Assembly (NCBI GenBank): GCA_016235425.1
Contig: JACRLC010000094.1
Span: 1-64,000 of the forward strand
Source of the DNA: Chloroflexota bacterium
Lineage (GTDB): Bacteria; Chloroflexota; Anaerolineae; Anaerolineales; Villigracilaceae
Reading direction: 5' to 3'
Length of the DNA stretch: 64,000 nt
The notes beneath the pieces are model-generated. The model had not been told where the DNA came from and did no database searches. It saw only the letters and a list, made by a program, of their open reading frames with translations. Shown here piece after piece: positions 43,489-53,161 of the stretch. The position numbers and the translations under genes were made by a program. Positions within the stretch are counted from its first letter, which is position 1, and each line of letters starts with the position of its first letter.

Positions 43489-46400
43489 ACTTCGCAACCT
43501 TCCTCAATATCAGCAAGCGCTGACGCAAATCCAATCCAGCAAAGGACAATCCGGGTTGGGTTTGCCGCGCGCCGCGCGCCTGCCCCTCCTCTCCGCGCTT
43601 CACGCTGACCTCAACCGTCCCATCCTGCTCGTCACCGACCGCGCCGACCACGCGCTTTCGCTCTATGACGAACTGGGTTTCTGGCTCAAGTCGCCGCGCT
43701 ACCTGTTTGCGGAACCGAATCCGCTTTTCTATGAAGAGGCCGCCTGGGGAGTGTCCACACGACGCGAGAGATTGCAGGCGCTGACTGCCCTGTCCGCGTA
43801 TCGTCTGCCGTTTGCCCCAAAGCCCGAAACGCCGCCGGTCATCATCACCTCTGCGCGCTCACTGATGACGCGCACCCTGCCGCGCCGCGATTTTCTCAAG
43901 GCGTGCAAGAAATTGTCTGCAGGTCAAACCATCCAGCCGGAGATATTGATCCGCGAATGGGCGCGGGTTGGCTACCAGCGCGTCAACACCGTGCTGGAAC
44001 CGGGACAGTTCTCCCATCGCGGCGGCTTGCTCGATATCTGGCCTTCCATCGAAGCGAATCCCGTTCGTTTGGATTTCTTCGGCGACGAGATCGAAACCAT
44101 CCGCAGTTTTGACCCTGCGACTCAAAGAACGATCGAGAAACTTGAGTCAATCCTTATCACGCCCGCGCGCGAGTTTTTGATTCCCGACTCGCAACCCGAG
44201 ACCGAATATACCGAGTTTCACATCCCTTTGCTTCACTCAGCGCAGTCATCATTGCTGGATTATTTTCCGCAAAAATCCCTGGTGCTAATTGACGACATCA
44301 GCCTCGCCGAATCCATGGCGGGCGAAGTGGAGGAGCAGGCTGTCAAATTCAGGCGGGAAAGCATTGCAGAAGGGACTCTCGCCGCAGATTTCCCTGTCCC
44401 GTATTTGACGTGGTCTGAATTGACCGATAGTTTGCATGGATTTGCCTCGCTTGAGCTGGGTCATTCAACCGAGCCAGTCGTCAGTGGTCAGTCGTCAGTG
44501 TTCGCTCTGGCAGACTGCTTTGGTCACGACGAACGCTTCGGCGGACGTCTCAAGCCGTTTATTGATTACCTTCACCCCATCGTTGAAAGCGGCGAGCAAA
44601 TCTTTATCGTCTCGCGGCAATCCCCGCGCTTGCAGGAATTATGGCAGGAGCATTATCCTGATTCGGAATTTGGCAATTTGACATTTGTGGAGGCGTCGCT
44701 TTCAGAGGGATTTATCCTTCAAGGTGAATCGCCCACACACCTTATCACTGATTCCGAGGTCTTTGGCTGGGAACGCCCGCAACCGCGCATCAGGCAAAAA
44801 CAGGTTGCTGAAACACCCGAATCGATTTATTCCGATTTGCGGGTGGGCGATTACGTCGTCCACATCGATCACGGGATCGGACGATTTAACGGACTCATCC
44901 AACGACAGCTCGAAGGCCATGAGCGCGAGTATTTGACGGTGGAATATGAAGGCGGGGATAATCTCTTCGTTCCCGTGCACCAGGCTGATCGTCTGACTCG
45001 ATACGTTGGTTCGGATGGCGGGGTTCCTTCACTGGATCGTCTCGGTGGTCAGGTCTGGCATGAGACGAAGAGTCGAGTCAAGGAAGCCGTGCAAAAGGTC
45101 GCCGGGGAGTTGCTGGATCTGTATTCGCGGCGGCAGGTTGTCGAGGGCTTTGCGTTCAGTGAAGATACTGCCTGGCAGAAGGAACTCGAAGATAGTTTTC
45201 CATACGTGGAAACCGACGACCAGATTCGCGCGCTGACCGAGATCAAGCGCGACATGGAACGCCTTCGCCCGATGGATCGTTTGTTGTGCGGCGACGTTGG
45301 TTATGGCAAAACCGAAGTGGCTTTGCGCGCCGCGTTCAAGGCCGTGATGAATGGAAAACAGACCGCGGTGCTTGTGCCGACGACTGTTCTTGCGCAACAA
45401 CATTTTGAAACCTTCTCGCAAAGGCTTGCGGCGTATCCTGTGAAAGTGGAAATGCTTTCGCGCTTCCGCACGCCGCGCGAACAAAGCGAAATTTTGCTGG
45501 CGCTTGCGCTCGGCGAAGTAGACATCGTTATTGGCACGCATCGTCTCATTTCATCCGATGTGCAGTTCAAGGATTTGGGTTTGGTGGTAATTGACGAGGA
45601 ACAGCGCTTCGGCGTCACGCACAAGGAGCATCTCAAAAAACTCCGCACCGAAGTGGACGTGCTTACGCTCACCGCTACGCCGATCCCGCGCACGTTGTAC
45701 ATGGCGCTGACGGGGGTGCGCGATATTTCCAACTTGAACACGCCGCCCGAGGAACGCCTGCCCATCGTCACCCACGTCGGGCCGTATTCGCCGAAACTCG
45801 TTCGTCAGGCCATTTTGCGCGAACTCGAACGCGGCGGACAGATTTTCTTCGTGCACAACCGCGTCCACACCATTGATGCGATGCGCGCCCATTTGAATCA
45901 ACTCGTCCCCGAAGCACGCGTGGACGTTGGGCATGGTCAAATGCCCGAAAATCAACTTGCGGACGTAATGCACCGCTTCAATCTCGGACTTATAGATGTC
46001 CTGCTTTCGACGACCATTATCGAATCTGGATTGGACATCCCCAACGCCAACACCCTGATCGTTGACCGCGCCGACACCTTCGGCCTCGCGCAACTCTATC
46101 AACTGCGCGGGCGCGTCGGCCGCGGTGCGATGCGCGCGTATGCGTATTTCTTCCGCCACAAAAAATTATCACCCACGCTCGAGGGCCAGCAGAGACTCGA
46201 AGTGATCGCTGAAAACACACAGCTTGGCGCGGGCTATTCAATTGCGATGCGTGACCTTGAGATTCGCGGCGCGGGCGAATTGCTCGGCACACGCCAGCAT
46301 GGATTTATCGAAGCGGTTGGCTTTCACCTTTATACAAGGCTGCTTGCAGATTCAGTCCGACGATTGCGAATCTCGGCTGGGGGGAAGATGAAACCCGAAG

Positions 46401-46894
46401 ATTCATTCATCCTTCAGAATTCATCCCTTCGACAAGCTCAGGGCAGCGCCTTCAACCTTCCCTTGTCCATGCCCGTCAACGTGGACTTGCCGCTGGCAGT
46501 TGGAATCCCTGCCCATTACATCGCCGACCAGGATTTGCGCCTGCGGCTCTATCGGCGCATCGCGGATTTGCGCGACGAAACCGAAGTGGAGGCAATGGCA
46601 TCCGAATTTCAGGATCGCTTCGGGCCTCTGCCTGAAATGGTCGAAAATCTTTTTTACCAGATGCGGGTCAAGTTGAGGGCGGAGGAGGCTGGGCTGGCCT
46701 CGGTCAACTGGGAGAGCGGGCAGATCGTTTTGCGGTATCCTGCCTCGGAGGAGAAAAAGGATGGGAAACGGTTGCAGGATCTCGGTCGAGAGGTGCGAGG
46801 CGGGAAGTCCGCTTATTGGTGCACGTTTGGGGAGCAGTGGGAGTCCAAATTGCTGGACGTTCTCACTCGTCTGTCAGATGGCCCCTCTCACTGA
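43469..46894 (+). CDS. mfd: Transcription-repair coupling factor
   Basis: 1141 aa. Removes stalled RNA polymerase and recruits UvrA to lesions. N-terminal UvrB-like domains (about 1-330), CarD-like polymerase-interacting domain (YVVHIDHGIGRFNGL, about 458), helicase core with Walker A GDVGYGKTE (about 607) and DEEQRFG (about 709), TRG motif region near 880-910 and the C-terminal TRCF domain. Two dispersed repeats are inserted in frame: one at about residues 336-350 (EPVVSGQSSVF) in the poorly conserved interdomain region, one at about 986-995 (SSLRQAQGSAF) before the TRCF domain. Both keep the frame open, so the protein is probably functional. uvrB lies 2 kb further on. Confidence 0.96.
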   Translation: METLLNKLRNLPQYQQALTQIQSSKGQSGLGLPRAARLPLLSALHADLNRPILLVTDRADHALSLYDELGFWLKSPRYLFAEPNPLFYEEAAWGVSTRRERLQALTALSAYRLPFAPKPETPPVIITSARSLMTRTLPRRDFLKACKKLSAGQTIQPEILIREWARVGYQRVNTVLEPGQFSHRGGLLDIWPSIEANPVRLDFFGDEIETIRSFDPATQRTIEKLESILITPAREFLIPDSQPETEYTEFHIPLLHSAQSSLLDYFPQKSLVLIDDISLAESMAGEVEEQAVKFRRESIAEGTLAADFPVPYLTWSELTDSLHGFASLELGHSTEPVVSGQSSVFALADCFGHDERFGGRLKPFIDYLHPIVESGEQIFIVSRQSPRLQELWQEHYPDSEFGNLTFVEASLSEGFILQGESPTHLITDSEVFGWERPQPRIRQKQVAETPESIYSDLRVGDYVVHIDHGIGRFNGLIQRQLEGHEREYLTVEYEGGDNLFVPVHQADRLTRYVGSDGGVPSLDRLGGQVWHETKSRVKEAVQKVAGELLDLYSRRQVVEGFAFSEDTAWQKELEDSFPYVETDDQIRALTEIKRDMERLRPMDRLLCGDVGYGKTEVALRAAFKAVMNGKQTAVLVPTTVLAQQHFETFSQRLAAYPVKVEMLSRFRTPREQSEILLALALGEVDIVIGTHRLISSDVQFKDLGLVVIDEEQRFGVTHKEHLKKLRTEVDVLTLTATPIPRTLYMALTGVRDISNLNTPPEERLPIVTHVGPYSPKLVRQAILRELERGGQIFFVHNRVHTIDAMRAHLNQLVPEARVDVGHGQMPENQLADVMHRFNLGLIDVLLSTTIIESGLDIPNANTLIVDRADTFGLAQLYQLRGRVGRGAMRAYAYFFRHKKLSPTLEGQQRLEVIAENTQLGAGYSIAMRDLEIRGAGELLGTRQHGFIEAVGFHLYTRLLADSVRRLRISAGGKMKPEDSFILQNSSLRQAQGSAFNLPLSMPVNVDLPLAVGIPAHYIADQDLRLRLYRRIADLRDETEVEAMASEFQDRFGPLPEMVENLFYQMRVKLRAEEAGLASVNWESGQIVLRYPASEEKKDGKRLQDLGREVRGGKSAYWCTFGEQWESKLLDVLTRLSDGPSH
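44478..44510. repeat. CAGTCGTCAGTGGTCAGTCG repeat inside mfd
   Basis: Tandem copies of CAGTCGTCAGTG belonging to the ACTGAT/CAGTGGTCAG simple-repeat class found between genes elsewhere; here translated in frame. Confidence 0.75.
46425..46455. repeat. CTTCGACAAGCTCAGG repeat inside mfd
   Basis: CCCTTCGACAAGCTCAGGGC is half of a dispersed palindromic family (related sequences near 1790, 4610, 54700 and 55640). Translated as SLRQAQGS in mfd. Confidence 0.85.
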
Positions 46895-48957
46895 AAATTC
46901 ACGCAGGCCAAGTCGTCCTTCAAGTTCATAATCGTCTGGTTTTGATCCGGCGAAGCAGGCGCGCTCACAAGCAGTCCATCCAGTGAATCACAAAGGCTTG
47001 GCTCGAGTCCTTTCGTGATTCGGTTCGCGGTCTTCGTCAGCGATTTGACTGTATCCCAATCTTCTAGATGAGCGTATCCTTCGATGAAGGGGATATATTC
47101 ATAGCCGTTTCCGGCCTGCTCGCCGTTTGCCTTTGCTTGCTCGTAAAGTTTGACGACTTCGTCCCACCGCCCAAATTGACGCGCCAGGTCGGCTCTCTCG
47201 TAATAGTAGCACCAGCCTTTGTTCACGAGTTTGCCGTAGATTTTTTCCGGGAGCGCGCGTTCGACGCCGTCGTTATCTCCGATTCGCTCGATGGCCGAGG
47301 CCGCGCTTAACTTCCGCATGTCGTCACTGACCAATCGCAGACTAGCATCTTCGGGACGCAGAACCCAGAGACATCGGTCAAGTTCCGGGTTGAAGGAGAC
47401 GACAAGGCTGTCGGTGCTTTGCCCGTTGAAGTGCATGGTTAATTTTGTATCTTCAATCGGATAGCCGCGCGTGAAGCCGTCAAGGTCAGGATACGTGTAA
47501 TAGGCCGGGAAGTACCAGTAGGGAGGAGTTGCAATATCTCCAGGCTGGTAGGAAGTGATAATTCCAAATGATGTGGCGTACTGTCCCATAAAACCCAGGA
47601 TTTCCTCGTCTGTGATAATGGCCGTGCCAGGCTGAATTTCCGGTGCGCGCCAGGTCAATTCCTGGTAGAGACGGGTTTGTTTTTCCCACGAGTATTGGAA
47701 ATCTTTGGTGTGGTCAAGATGAAAGTTGACAGCCAGCGCAATCAAAACCGAAAGGACAGCTGCCGCTTTTCTTCTGTCACTGACGAGGCTGTTAACGATC
47801 AGCACAAAAACAAGAGATGCGCCCAGCATTGTAGGCAGGCCAAACCGCGAAGCGGAAATTAAATTCTTGCTTTCAAGGATCGTTCGCCCGATCAACCATA
47901 CCGGCAGTCCTGCGGCAAACAAACCCGTGACGGCAAGGATAAGGCTTTTCTTTTTCCAGTCATCCGCGGCTTCATCGGATGTGGGCGATTCAAAAGATAG
48001 CCGGGTCAAATAAATGTAGATCCAGCCAAAGGTGATGGCGCTAGCCAGCAAACGATTGATCCCAAACAATGAATCGAAATTGATCAGGTCAACGTCTATT
48101 GCCTGTTGCCAGCCAATGGTCAAAACCGAGATCGCATCTTTCAGCGATGCGCTGAACAGGAACCACAATGCTTTCAATGGTTCGTGGAGGAGTTGGCTCA
48201 AAATGACAGGCGAATTTCTCGTAACGTCCGGCGGGTTCTCAAAGAGGAACACGCGCCAAATACCGAAGGCGGCGAGCGCGAATAAATAGGGCAGCCAATT
48301 AACAATCACGAACCGGAAAACTTTGGATTTGTTTTCTTCTTTTCTGGAGATCAAGATCCACAGGATTACAGGCCGCAAAAGTTCAAGTCCTGCAAAATAT
48401 TCGCTCGTGAACAAGTGGAGCGCAACCAGCAAAACCGCTCCCACAGTTGACGCGCCGACATATTTTCCCGTTGAAATCGCGCGCGCCATCAGCAAAAGCG
48501 ACAACCCGTACAACGCAAACCCAACCCAGTGATGAGTCGATCCCACTGCAAAAGGCTGGAGCATAAAAAATGGATAGACCGCAAACAGCAACGCAAAATA
48601 AGTGATCTCGCGCGTCCTGCCCGGCCAGATCGTCCGCAGAGTTGACCACATCAAGACAACCGTCAGCCAGCGCAACACAAGCATCGCAATGTGCCAGTGC
48701 AATGGTTTGAATCCCAGCAGCCAGAACGCCGAAATATATAGCCACGCCGCGCTTGGCCGGCTGTCGTAAAACAACATTTCCCCCAAGCTCGCGATTCCCT
48801 TGTTGTACGCATAAAAAACATACGGCCAGTCATCCATGTAAAAACCCAGGCTGTGAATGAGCAGGCCGAATCCCAGGAAGCAAGTCAGCAACAATGCCAG
48901 TGGGATGCTATTTTCTTTAAAGGACAGATTCTGGAAGACGGATTTGATCTGTTTCAT
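46888..48957 (-). CDS. GT-C-like polytopic membrane protein with C-terminal helical domain
   Basis: 689 aa from ATG 48957. About ten to twelve helices cover residues 15-400. The first external loop after helix 1 carries an Asp pair (GFYMDDWPYVFYAYN), the hallmark position of the acidic motif in GT-C glycosyltransferases that use lipid-linked sugars. The C-terminal 280 residues are soluble; the last part (WDEVVKLYEQAKANGEQAGN ... YAHLEDWDTVKSLTKTANRI) looks like TPR helices. It overlaps the end of mfd convergently by 7 bases. A protein mannosyl- or oligosaccharyl-transferase role is inference from topology and the DD motif. Confidence 0.75.
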   Translation of the reverse strand: MKQIKSVFQNLSFKENSIPLALLLTCFLGFGLLIHSLGFYMDDWPYVFYAYNKGIASLGEMLFYDSRPSAAWLYISAFWLLGFKPLHWHIAMLVLRWLTVVLMWSTLRTIWPGRTREITYFALLFAVYPFFMLQPFAVGSTHHWVGFALYGLSLLLMARAISTGKYVGASTVGAVLLVALHLFTSEYFAGLELLRPVILWILISRKEENKSKVFRFVIVNWLPYLFALAAFGIWRVFLFENPPDVTRNSPVILSQLLHEPLKALWFLFSASLKDAISVLTIGWQQAIDVDLINFDSLFGINRLLASAITFGWIYIYLTRLSFESPTSDEAADDWKKKSLILAVTGLFAAGLPVWLIGRTILESKNLISASRFGLPTMLGASLVFVLIVNSLVSDRRKAAAVLSVLIALAVNFHLDHTKDFQYSWEKQTRLYQELTWRAPEIQPGTAIITDEEILGFMGQYATSFGIITSYQPGDIATPPYWYFPAYYTYPDLDGFTRGYPIEDTKLTMHFNGQSTDSLVVSFNPELDRCLWVLRPEDASLRLVSDDMRKLSAASAIERIGDNDGVERALPEKIYGKLVNKGWCYYYERADLARQFGRWDEVVKLYEQAKANGEQAGNGYEYIPFIEGYAHLEDWDTVKSLTKTANRITKGLEPSLCDSLDGLLVSAPASPDQNQTIMNLKDDLACVNFQ

Positions 48958-49095
48958 GGGATTTTGACTCGGCAATTATACCCTCCGTCATTTTTGCACC
49001 CGCCTCCTTTTCTGACCTCAAGCCTGCTTCCGTTTCGTTGGCCTTTTCCCTGCCTCTGGGGTAGAATATAGAACACCCGTTCCCTAATCATTAAC

Positions 49096-49113
49096 CAGAC
49101 TTCCGAAGTCTTA
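49096..49113. repeat. ACTTCCGAAGTCTT repeat, third copy
   Basis: CAGACTTCCGAAGTCTTA, 12 bases before the uvrB start; shares 17 bases with the copy at 42191. It lies where the uvrB leader should be. Confidence 0.75.
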
Positions 49114-49124
49114 CAAGGCTATTT

Positions 49125-51161
49125 ATGGACTTTAAACTTCAAGCACCCTTTCAACCAATGGGCGATCAGCCCGAGGCCATCCGCGGACTTGTGGATGGAG
49201 TGCGCGCAGGTAAACGAGATCAAGTTTTGCTTGGTGCGACCGGCACTGGCAAAACCTACACCATCGCGTCTGTCATTCAGGAATTACAGATGCCCGCGCT
49301 GATCATGGCTCATAACAAGACTCTCGCGGCGCAGTTGTACTCGGAATTCAAGGAATTTTTTCCTGAGAACGCTGTCTCTTATTTTGTCAGCTACTATGAT
49401 TATTATCAACCTGAGGCCTACGTTCCGCGGCATGATCTGTACATCGAAAAAGAGACCGAGATCAACGAAGAGATCGAACGCCTGCGGCTGGCGGCCACAA
49501 CCGCTCTAGTCTCGCGGCGGGATGTTATCATCGTCGCGTCGGTCTCGTGCATCTACGGTTTGGGTTCGCCGGAGGAATTTGGCAAAGGGACGGTTGTTTT
49601 GCAGGTGGGGCAGTTGTATCGCCGGAATGCTTTGCTTCGTCAATTGATCGAATCCCAGTATCAGCGCAATGACATGGAGCTTCGCCCCGGCACGTTCCGC
49701 GTGCGCGGCGATACGCTGGAGATCATCCCCGCGTATGAGGATAAAAAAGGTTATCGTATTACCTTCTTCGGCGATGAAGTGGAACGCATCATGCAGTTCG
49801 GCCCGGTGACGGGAGAAATCTTCGATGAGCCAAAGGAGGTTTCGATCTATCCCGCCAAGCAATATCTCACGGATTCGGATCGTTTGAAGGAAGCGATTGG
49901 CAACATCGAAGTTGAATTGGAAGAACGGCTGGCTATGTTCAAAGAGTCAGGGAAACATCTCGAAGCGCAACGCATCGAACAGCGCACGCGCTACGATTTG
50001 GAGATGCTCAAGGAAGTAGGCTATTGCTCCGGCATCGAAAACTACTCGCGTCACCTGGATGGCCGCGCCCCAGGCACGCATCCGTGGACGATGATTGATT
50101 TCCTCCCAAGCGATTACCTGCTCGTGCTCGATGAGAGTCACATGACTGTGCCGCAGATCCGCGGCATGTATAACGGTGACCGTTCGCGCAAGGAGACATT
50201 GGTTGAGTACGGTTTCCGCCTGCCAAGTGCGATGGACAATCGTCCGCTCAAATTCAACGAGTTCGAGGAAGTGATGGGGCACACGATCTACACGTCTGCG
50301 ACGCCGGGGCCGTACGAGATGGAGAAGGCTGATCAAGTCGTTGAGCAGATCATCCGCCCAACGGGACTCGTTGACCCGGAAGTGGAGGTCAGACCAACCA
50401 AAGGGCAGGTGGATGATCTGGTCGGAGAGATCAGGCAGAGGGTCGAAAGAGGCGAGCGGGTTTTAGTCACAACTTTAACGAAGCGCATGGCCGAAGACCT
50501 CTCGGAGTATTTACAGGAGCTGGGGATGAAAGTCCACTATTTGCATTCGGAGGTGGAGACGTTGGAGCGCGTAGGTATTCTGCGTGACCTGCGTCTCGGT
50601 GTGTTTGACGTGTTGGTGGGCATCAACCTTCTGCGAGAAGGTTTGGATCTGCCAGAGGTATCGCTGGTCGCGATTTTGGACGCGGATAAGGAAGGCTTCC
50701 TGCGCTCAGGGACCGCGTTGATCCAGACGATTGGCCGCGCCGCGCGCCACTTGAATGGGCGCGTCATCATGTACGCCGACCGAATGACCGACTCGATGAA
50801 GTTCGCGATTGGTGAGACGAATCGCCGCCGCGCCAAGCAGGTGAAATACAATGAAGAGAACGGCATCGTGCCTGTGAGCATCCATAAGGCGATTCACGAT
50901 CTGACCGAGGAGATGGCCGGGAAAGCTGTGGGTGAGTCGAAGGGTGAGTATCGCGTGAAGGGCGCGGGCGGACTGCCGCGTAATGAACTGCAAAAGATCA
51001 TCGGCGAACTTGAAAAGCAGATGAAGGAAGCCGCGAAGAATCTCGAATTCGAGAGGGCTGCTGCGCTGCGCGATGAGATGTATGAATTGAAAACCCTGCT
51101 CGCCGAGGACGAAAGTTTGAAACCATGGGAGCGGATCAAGTTGCTGATGGGAGAAGAATGA
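49125..51161 (+). CDS. uvrB: Excinuclease ABC subunit B
   Basis: 678 aa, full length. Damage-verifying helicase of nucleotide excision repair. Walker A GATGTGKT (about 38-45), the beta-hairpin [12 protein letters not shown] (about 92-103), DESHMT (motif II, in [15 protein letters not shown]), motif [11 protein letters not shown], and a C-terminal UVR motif ([23 protein letters not shown] in the last 50 residues, quoted in part) that contacts UvrC. Start ATG 49125 gives the conserved [17 protein letters not shown] opening. Its TGA overlaps the next ATG. Confidence 0.97.
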   Translation: MDFKLQAPFQPMGDQPEAIRGLVDGVRAGKRDQVLLGATGTGKTYTIASVIQELQMPALIMAHNKTLAAQLYSEFKEFFPENAVSYFVSYYDYYQPEAYVPRHDLYIEKETEINEEIERLRLAATTALVSRRDVIIVASVSCIYGLGSPEEFGKGTVVLQVGQLYRRNALLRQLIESQYQRNDMELRPGTFRVRGDTLEIIPAYEDKKGYRITFFGDEVERIMQFGPVTGEIFDEPKEVSIYPAKQYLTDSDRLKEAIGNIEVELEERLAMFKESGKHLEAQRIEQRTRYDLEMLKEVGYCSGIENYSRHLDGRAPGTHPWTMIDFLPSDYLLVLDESHMTVPQIRGMYNGDRSRKETLVEYGFRLPSAMDNRPLKFNEFEEVMGHTIYTSATPGPYEMEKADQVVEQIIRPTGLVDPEVEVRPTKGQVDDLVGEIRQRVERGERVLVTTLTKRMAEDLSEYLQELGMKVHYLHSEVETLERVGILRDLRLGVFDVLVGINLLREGLDLPEVSLVAILDADKEGFLRSGTALIQTIGRAARHLNGRVIMYADRMTDSMKFAIGETNRRRAKQVKYNEENGIVPVSIHKAIHDLTEEMAGKAVGESKGEYRVKGAGGLPRNELQKIIGELEKQMKEAAKNLEFERAAALRDEMYELKTLLAEDESLKPWERIKLLMGEE

Positions 51162-51427
51162 GCGTCGAAATTGACCCGGAGCTTGATCCCGAAGAACGAT
51201 TAAATAAGTTCTACGCACTCGGTTCTGCCGCGCTTGGCTTGTTGAGCCTGTGCGCGGCAATTGTCCCTGTTTGCGGCGGGGTATTGGGATTAGCCGGGAT
51301 CGTTTTGGGTTTCTTTGGACGACGATCGGAAAACAAGAAGATGGCGGCGATTGGGATTGTATTATCCGCCATTGGGCTGTTGACGGCAGTTGTGTATGCG
51401 GCATTTGTGTATATCGCGGGATCGTAG
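51158..51427 (+). CDS. Small two-helix membrane protein (DUF4190-like)
   Basis: 89 aa from ATG 51158, which overlaps the uvrB stop (ATGA); GGGAGAAGA is the SD. An acidic N-terminus ([15 protein letters not shown]) precedes two hydrophobic segments ([20 protein letters not shown] and [20 protein letters not shown]) joined by a short basic loop ([10 protein letters not shown]). This is the layout of DUF4190-type proteins. Function unknown; coupling to uvrB may be only positional. Confidence 0.75.
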   Translation: MSVEIDPELDPEERLNKFYALGSAALGLLSLCAAIVPVCGGVLGLAGIVLGFFGRRSENKKMAAIGIVLSAIGLLTAVVYAAFVYIAGS

Positions 51428-51554
51428 CGAAAGACCGCCTGAATTTTCTTTCCTTATTCTTGAATTTTTCTTTACAAAGCCTTTACACAGCGGTTGTATC
51501 CTTTGGGTTGTAAATCAGGGTAAACCTGAATAATCACTCAAAAGGAGTATACAA

Positions 51555-52049
51555 ATGAAAAAGACAGTTTTGATTATTGCGTTGGTTGTGCTGGCCCTTG
51601 GTGTATTTGGGGTTGGTGCCGCCTTCGCTCAAGGTGGACAGCCCCCGGTTGGCGGTGGATATGGCCCGATGATGCAGGATGGCACCGGCTACCTGCACAC
51701 GTACATGGTCGAAGCGTTTGCCGCCAAGGTCGGCCTTACGACAGATGAAGTCAACACCCGAATTGCCGCGGGCGAGTCAATGTACAATATCGCGATTGCC
51801 GAAGGCGTTGCCGTGGCAGATTTCCCCGCTTTGATGACCGAAGTCCGCACGGCGGCTGTGGATGCGGCTGTGAAAGACGGCGTCATCACCCAGGAACAGG
51901 CCGATTGGATGAAGTCACGCGGTTTTGGCCGCGGCGGCATGATGTATGGCGCCGGCTATGACGGGACCTGCCCGATGTACGGAACCGGCCAGGCCGGACA
52001 GCGCGTACCCGGCATGATGGGCGGCCGCTGGCAGAATCAAAATCCGTAA
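51555..52049 (+). CDS. Secreted helical protein with Gly/Met-rich tail
   Basis: 164 aa. Signal peptide MKKTVLIIALVVLALGVFGV... cleaved near AFA-QGG. The middle (about 45-125) holds two helical segments with VGLTTDEVNTRIAAGESMYN and DGVITQEQADWMKSR, like the DUF2680/YckD-type or metal-resistance periplasmic helical proteins. The tail (GRGGMMYGAGYDGTCPMYGT) is rich in Gly and Met and has one Cys, which could bind copper or another soft metal (inference). AAAAGGAG precedes the ATG. It has its own leader, with TTTACA-17-TTGTAT as a weak promoter and a TCAGG-GTAAA-CCTGA palindrome at about 51514, and a strong terminator after it. Confidence 0.8.
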   Translation: MKKTVLIIALVVLALGVFGVGAAFAQGGQPPVGGGYGPMMQDGTGYLHTYMVEAFAAKVGLTTDEVNTRIAAGESMYNIAIAEGVAVADFPALMTEVRTAAVDAAVKDGVITQEQADWMKSRGFGRGGMMYGAGYDGTCPMYGTGQAGQRVPGMMGGRWQNQNP

Positions 52050-52061
52050 TACGTAATTTGT

Positions 52062-52105
52062 AAACAGAGGCCGAGTTTCGAAAGAGACTCGGCCTCTGTT
52101 TGTTT
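52062..52105 (+). terminator. Strong intrinsic terminator
   Basis: AAACAGAGGCCGAGT (52062-52076) and ACTCGGCCTCTGTTT (52087-52101) form a perfect 15-bp stem ending TTTGTTT. It follows the secreted protein gene and faces the convergent CDF gene. Confidence 0.92.
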
Positions 52106-52135
52106 CGGTCGGTTCATAAAAATATGTGGCGGGGA

Positions 52136-53071
52136 TTAGTGAACGTGATTCACTTCCGTAATATCGCAATACAGCAAATTTGACTCACATCCTTCGCATT
52201 CGAGTTGTAATGTTGCGTGCCGAATATCATACTTGCGGGCAAGCACTTGATTCAAGTCCCGTTGAATCAGCGTTCCTGTGCTGATGGAAGTATCCTGCGT
52301 GACGATGTGCGCTGAGAGCACTCGCAGGTTTTCACTGATGCTCCACACGTGCAGGTCGTGGACATCCAGCACACCGTCCACGTTGCGGAGGTCGGTGAGC
52401 AATTTGTCCACGTCAATGTTTTCGGGGGTGCTTTCGAGCAGGATGTGAATGGTCTGGCGCAGGATGCCCCACGCGTTCCAGAGAATGAGGAGGCCAATCA
52501 GGACGCTGACGAGCGGGTCGAGCCAGTTCCATTTCGTGAAGGCGATGACAATTCCCGCCGCGACCGCGCCAAGTGTGGATAGCACATCGCCCATGAGATG
52601 CAGAAATGTGCTCCGCAGGTTCAGGTCATGCTCACTGCCGCGCTGGACGAGCCAGGCTGTGCCCGCGTTGATGAAAAATGCGACGATGCCGACGCCAATC
52701 AGAATCGGCGCATCCACCTCGGGTGGGGAGATGAAGCGGCGCCATGCTTCGTAGAAAATGCCGAGGGAAATCGAAACAAGCGTTGTCGAGTTGACAAGGG
52801 CAACGAGAATCCCTACGCGGTGATAACCGTAGGTCTTGCCTGCGTGCGCGGGTTGCAGGGCAATCTTCAACGCATACCAGCTCAGACCGAGCGCAATCAC
52901 GTCGGTGAAGTTGTGCGCCGCGTCGGTCAGAAGAGCAAGGCTATTTCCGATGAATCCTGCGACAAGCTCGACCACGACAAACGCGAGCGTGAACGCGAGT
53001 GAGATGGCAAGTCGTTTTGTGGCTTTTATGGCTAACTCTCCAAAGTGAGAATGAGGGTGGTTTGATGACAT
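52136..53071 (-). CDS. Cation diffusion facilitator (CzcD/ZitB-like)
   Basis: 311 aa from ATG 53071. Proton-coupled exporter of Zn, Co, Mn or Fe. Six helices with the two metal-site motifs DAAHNFTD (helix 2) and HLMGDVLS (helix 5), and the cytoplasmic dimerisation domain (DVHDLHVWSISENLRVLSAH). His-rich N-terminus NHPHSHFGE. HxxxD in both sites favours zinc over manganese. It is the last gene of the metal island; a repeat element separates it from the FeoB membrane gene. Confidence 0.92.
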   Translation of the reverse strand: MSSNHPHSHFGELAIKATKRLAISLAFTLAFVVVELVAGFIGNSLALLTDAAHNFTDVIALGLSWYALKIALQPAHAGKTYGYHRVGILVALVNSTTLVSISLGIFYEAWRRFISPPEVDAPILIGVGIVAFFINAGTAWLVQRGSEHDLNLRSTFLHLMGDVLSTLGAVAAGIVIAFTKWNWLDPLVSVLIGLLILWNAWGILRQTIHILLESTPENIDVDKLLTDLRNVDGVLDVHDLHVWSISENLRVLSAHIVTQDTSISTGTLIQRDLNQVLARKYDIRHATLQLECEGCESNLLYCDITEVNHVH

Positions 53072-53080
53072 AGTTAACTC

Positions 53081-53150
53081 GGAGTCCAACGTCTCCAGAC
53101 GTTGGACCTGGTTTGTGCGACCTCCCCAAAATCTGGAGATTTTGGACTCC
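53081..53150. repeat. GGAGTCcaa...ttgGACTCC paired hairpin element
   Basis: GGAGTCCAACGTCTCCAGAC with GTTGGAC, then CCAAAATCTGGAGATTTTGG and ACTCC. Same family as 10441 and 61562. Confidence 0.8.
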
Positions 53151-53161
53151 TTGGCTTTATT

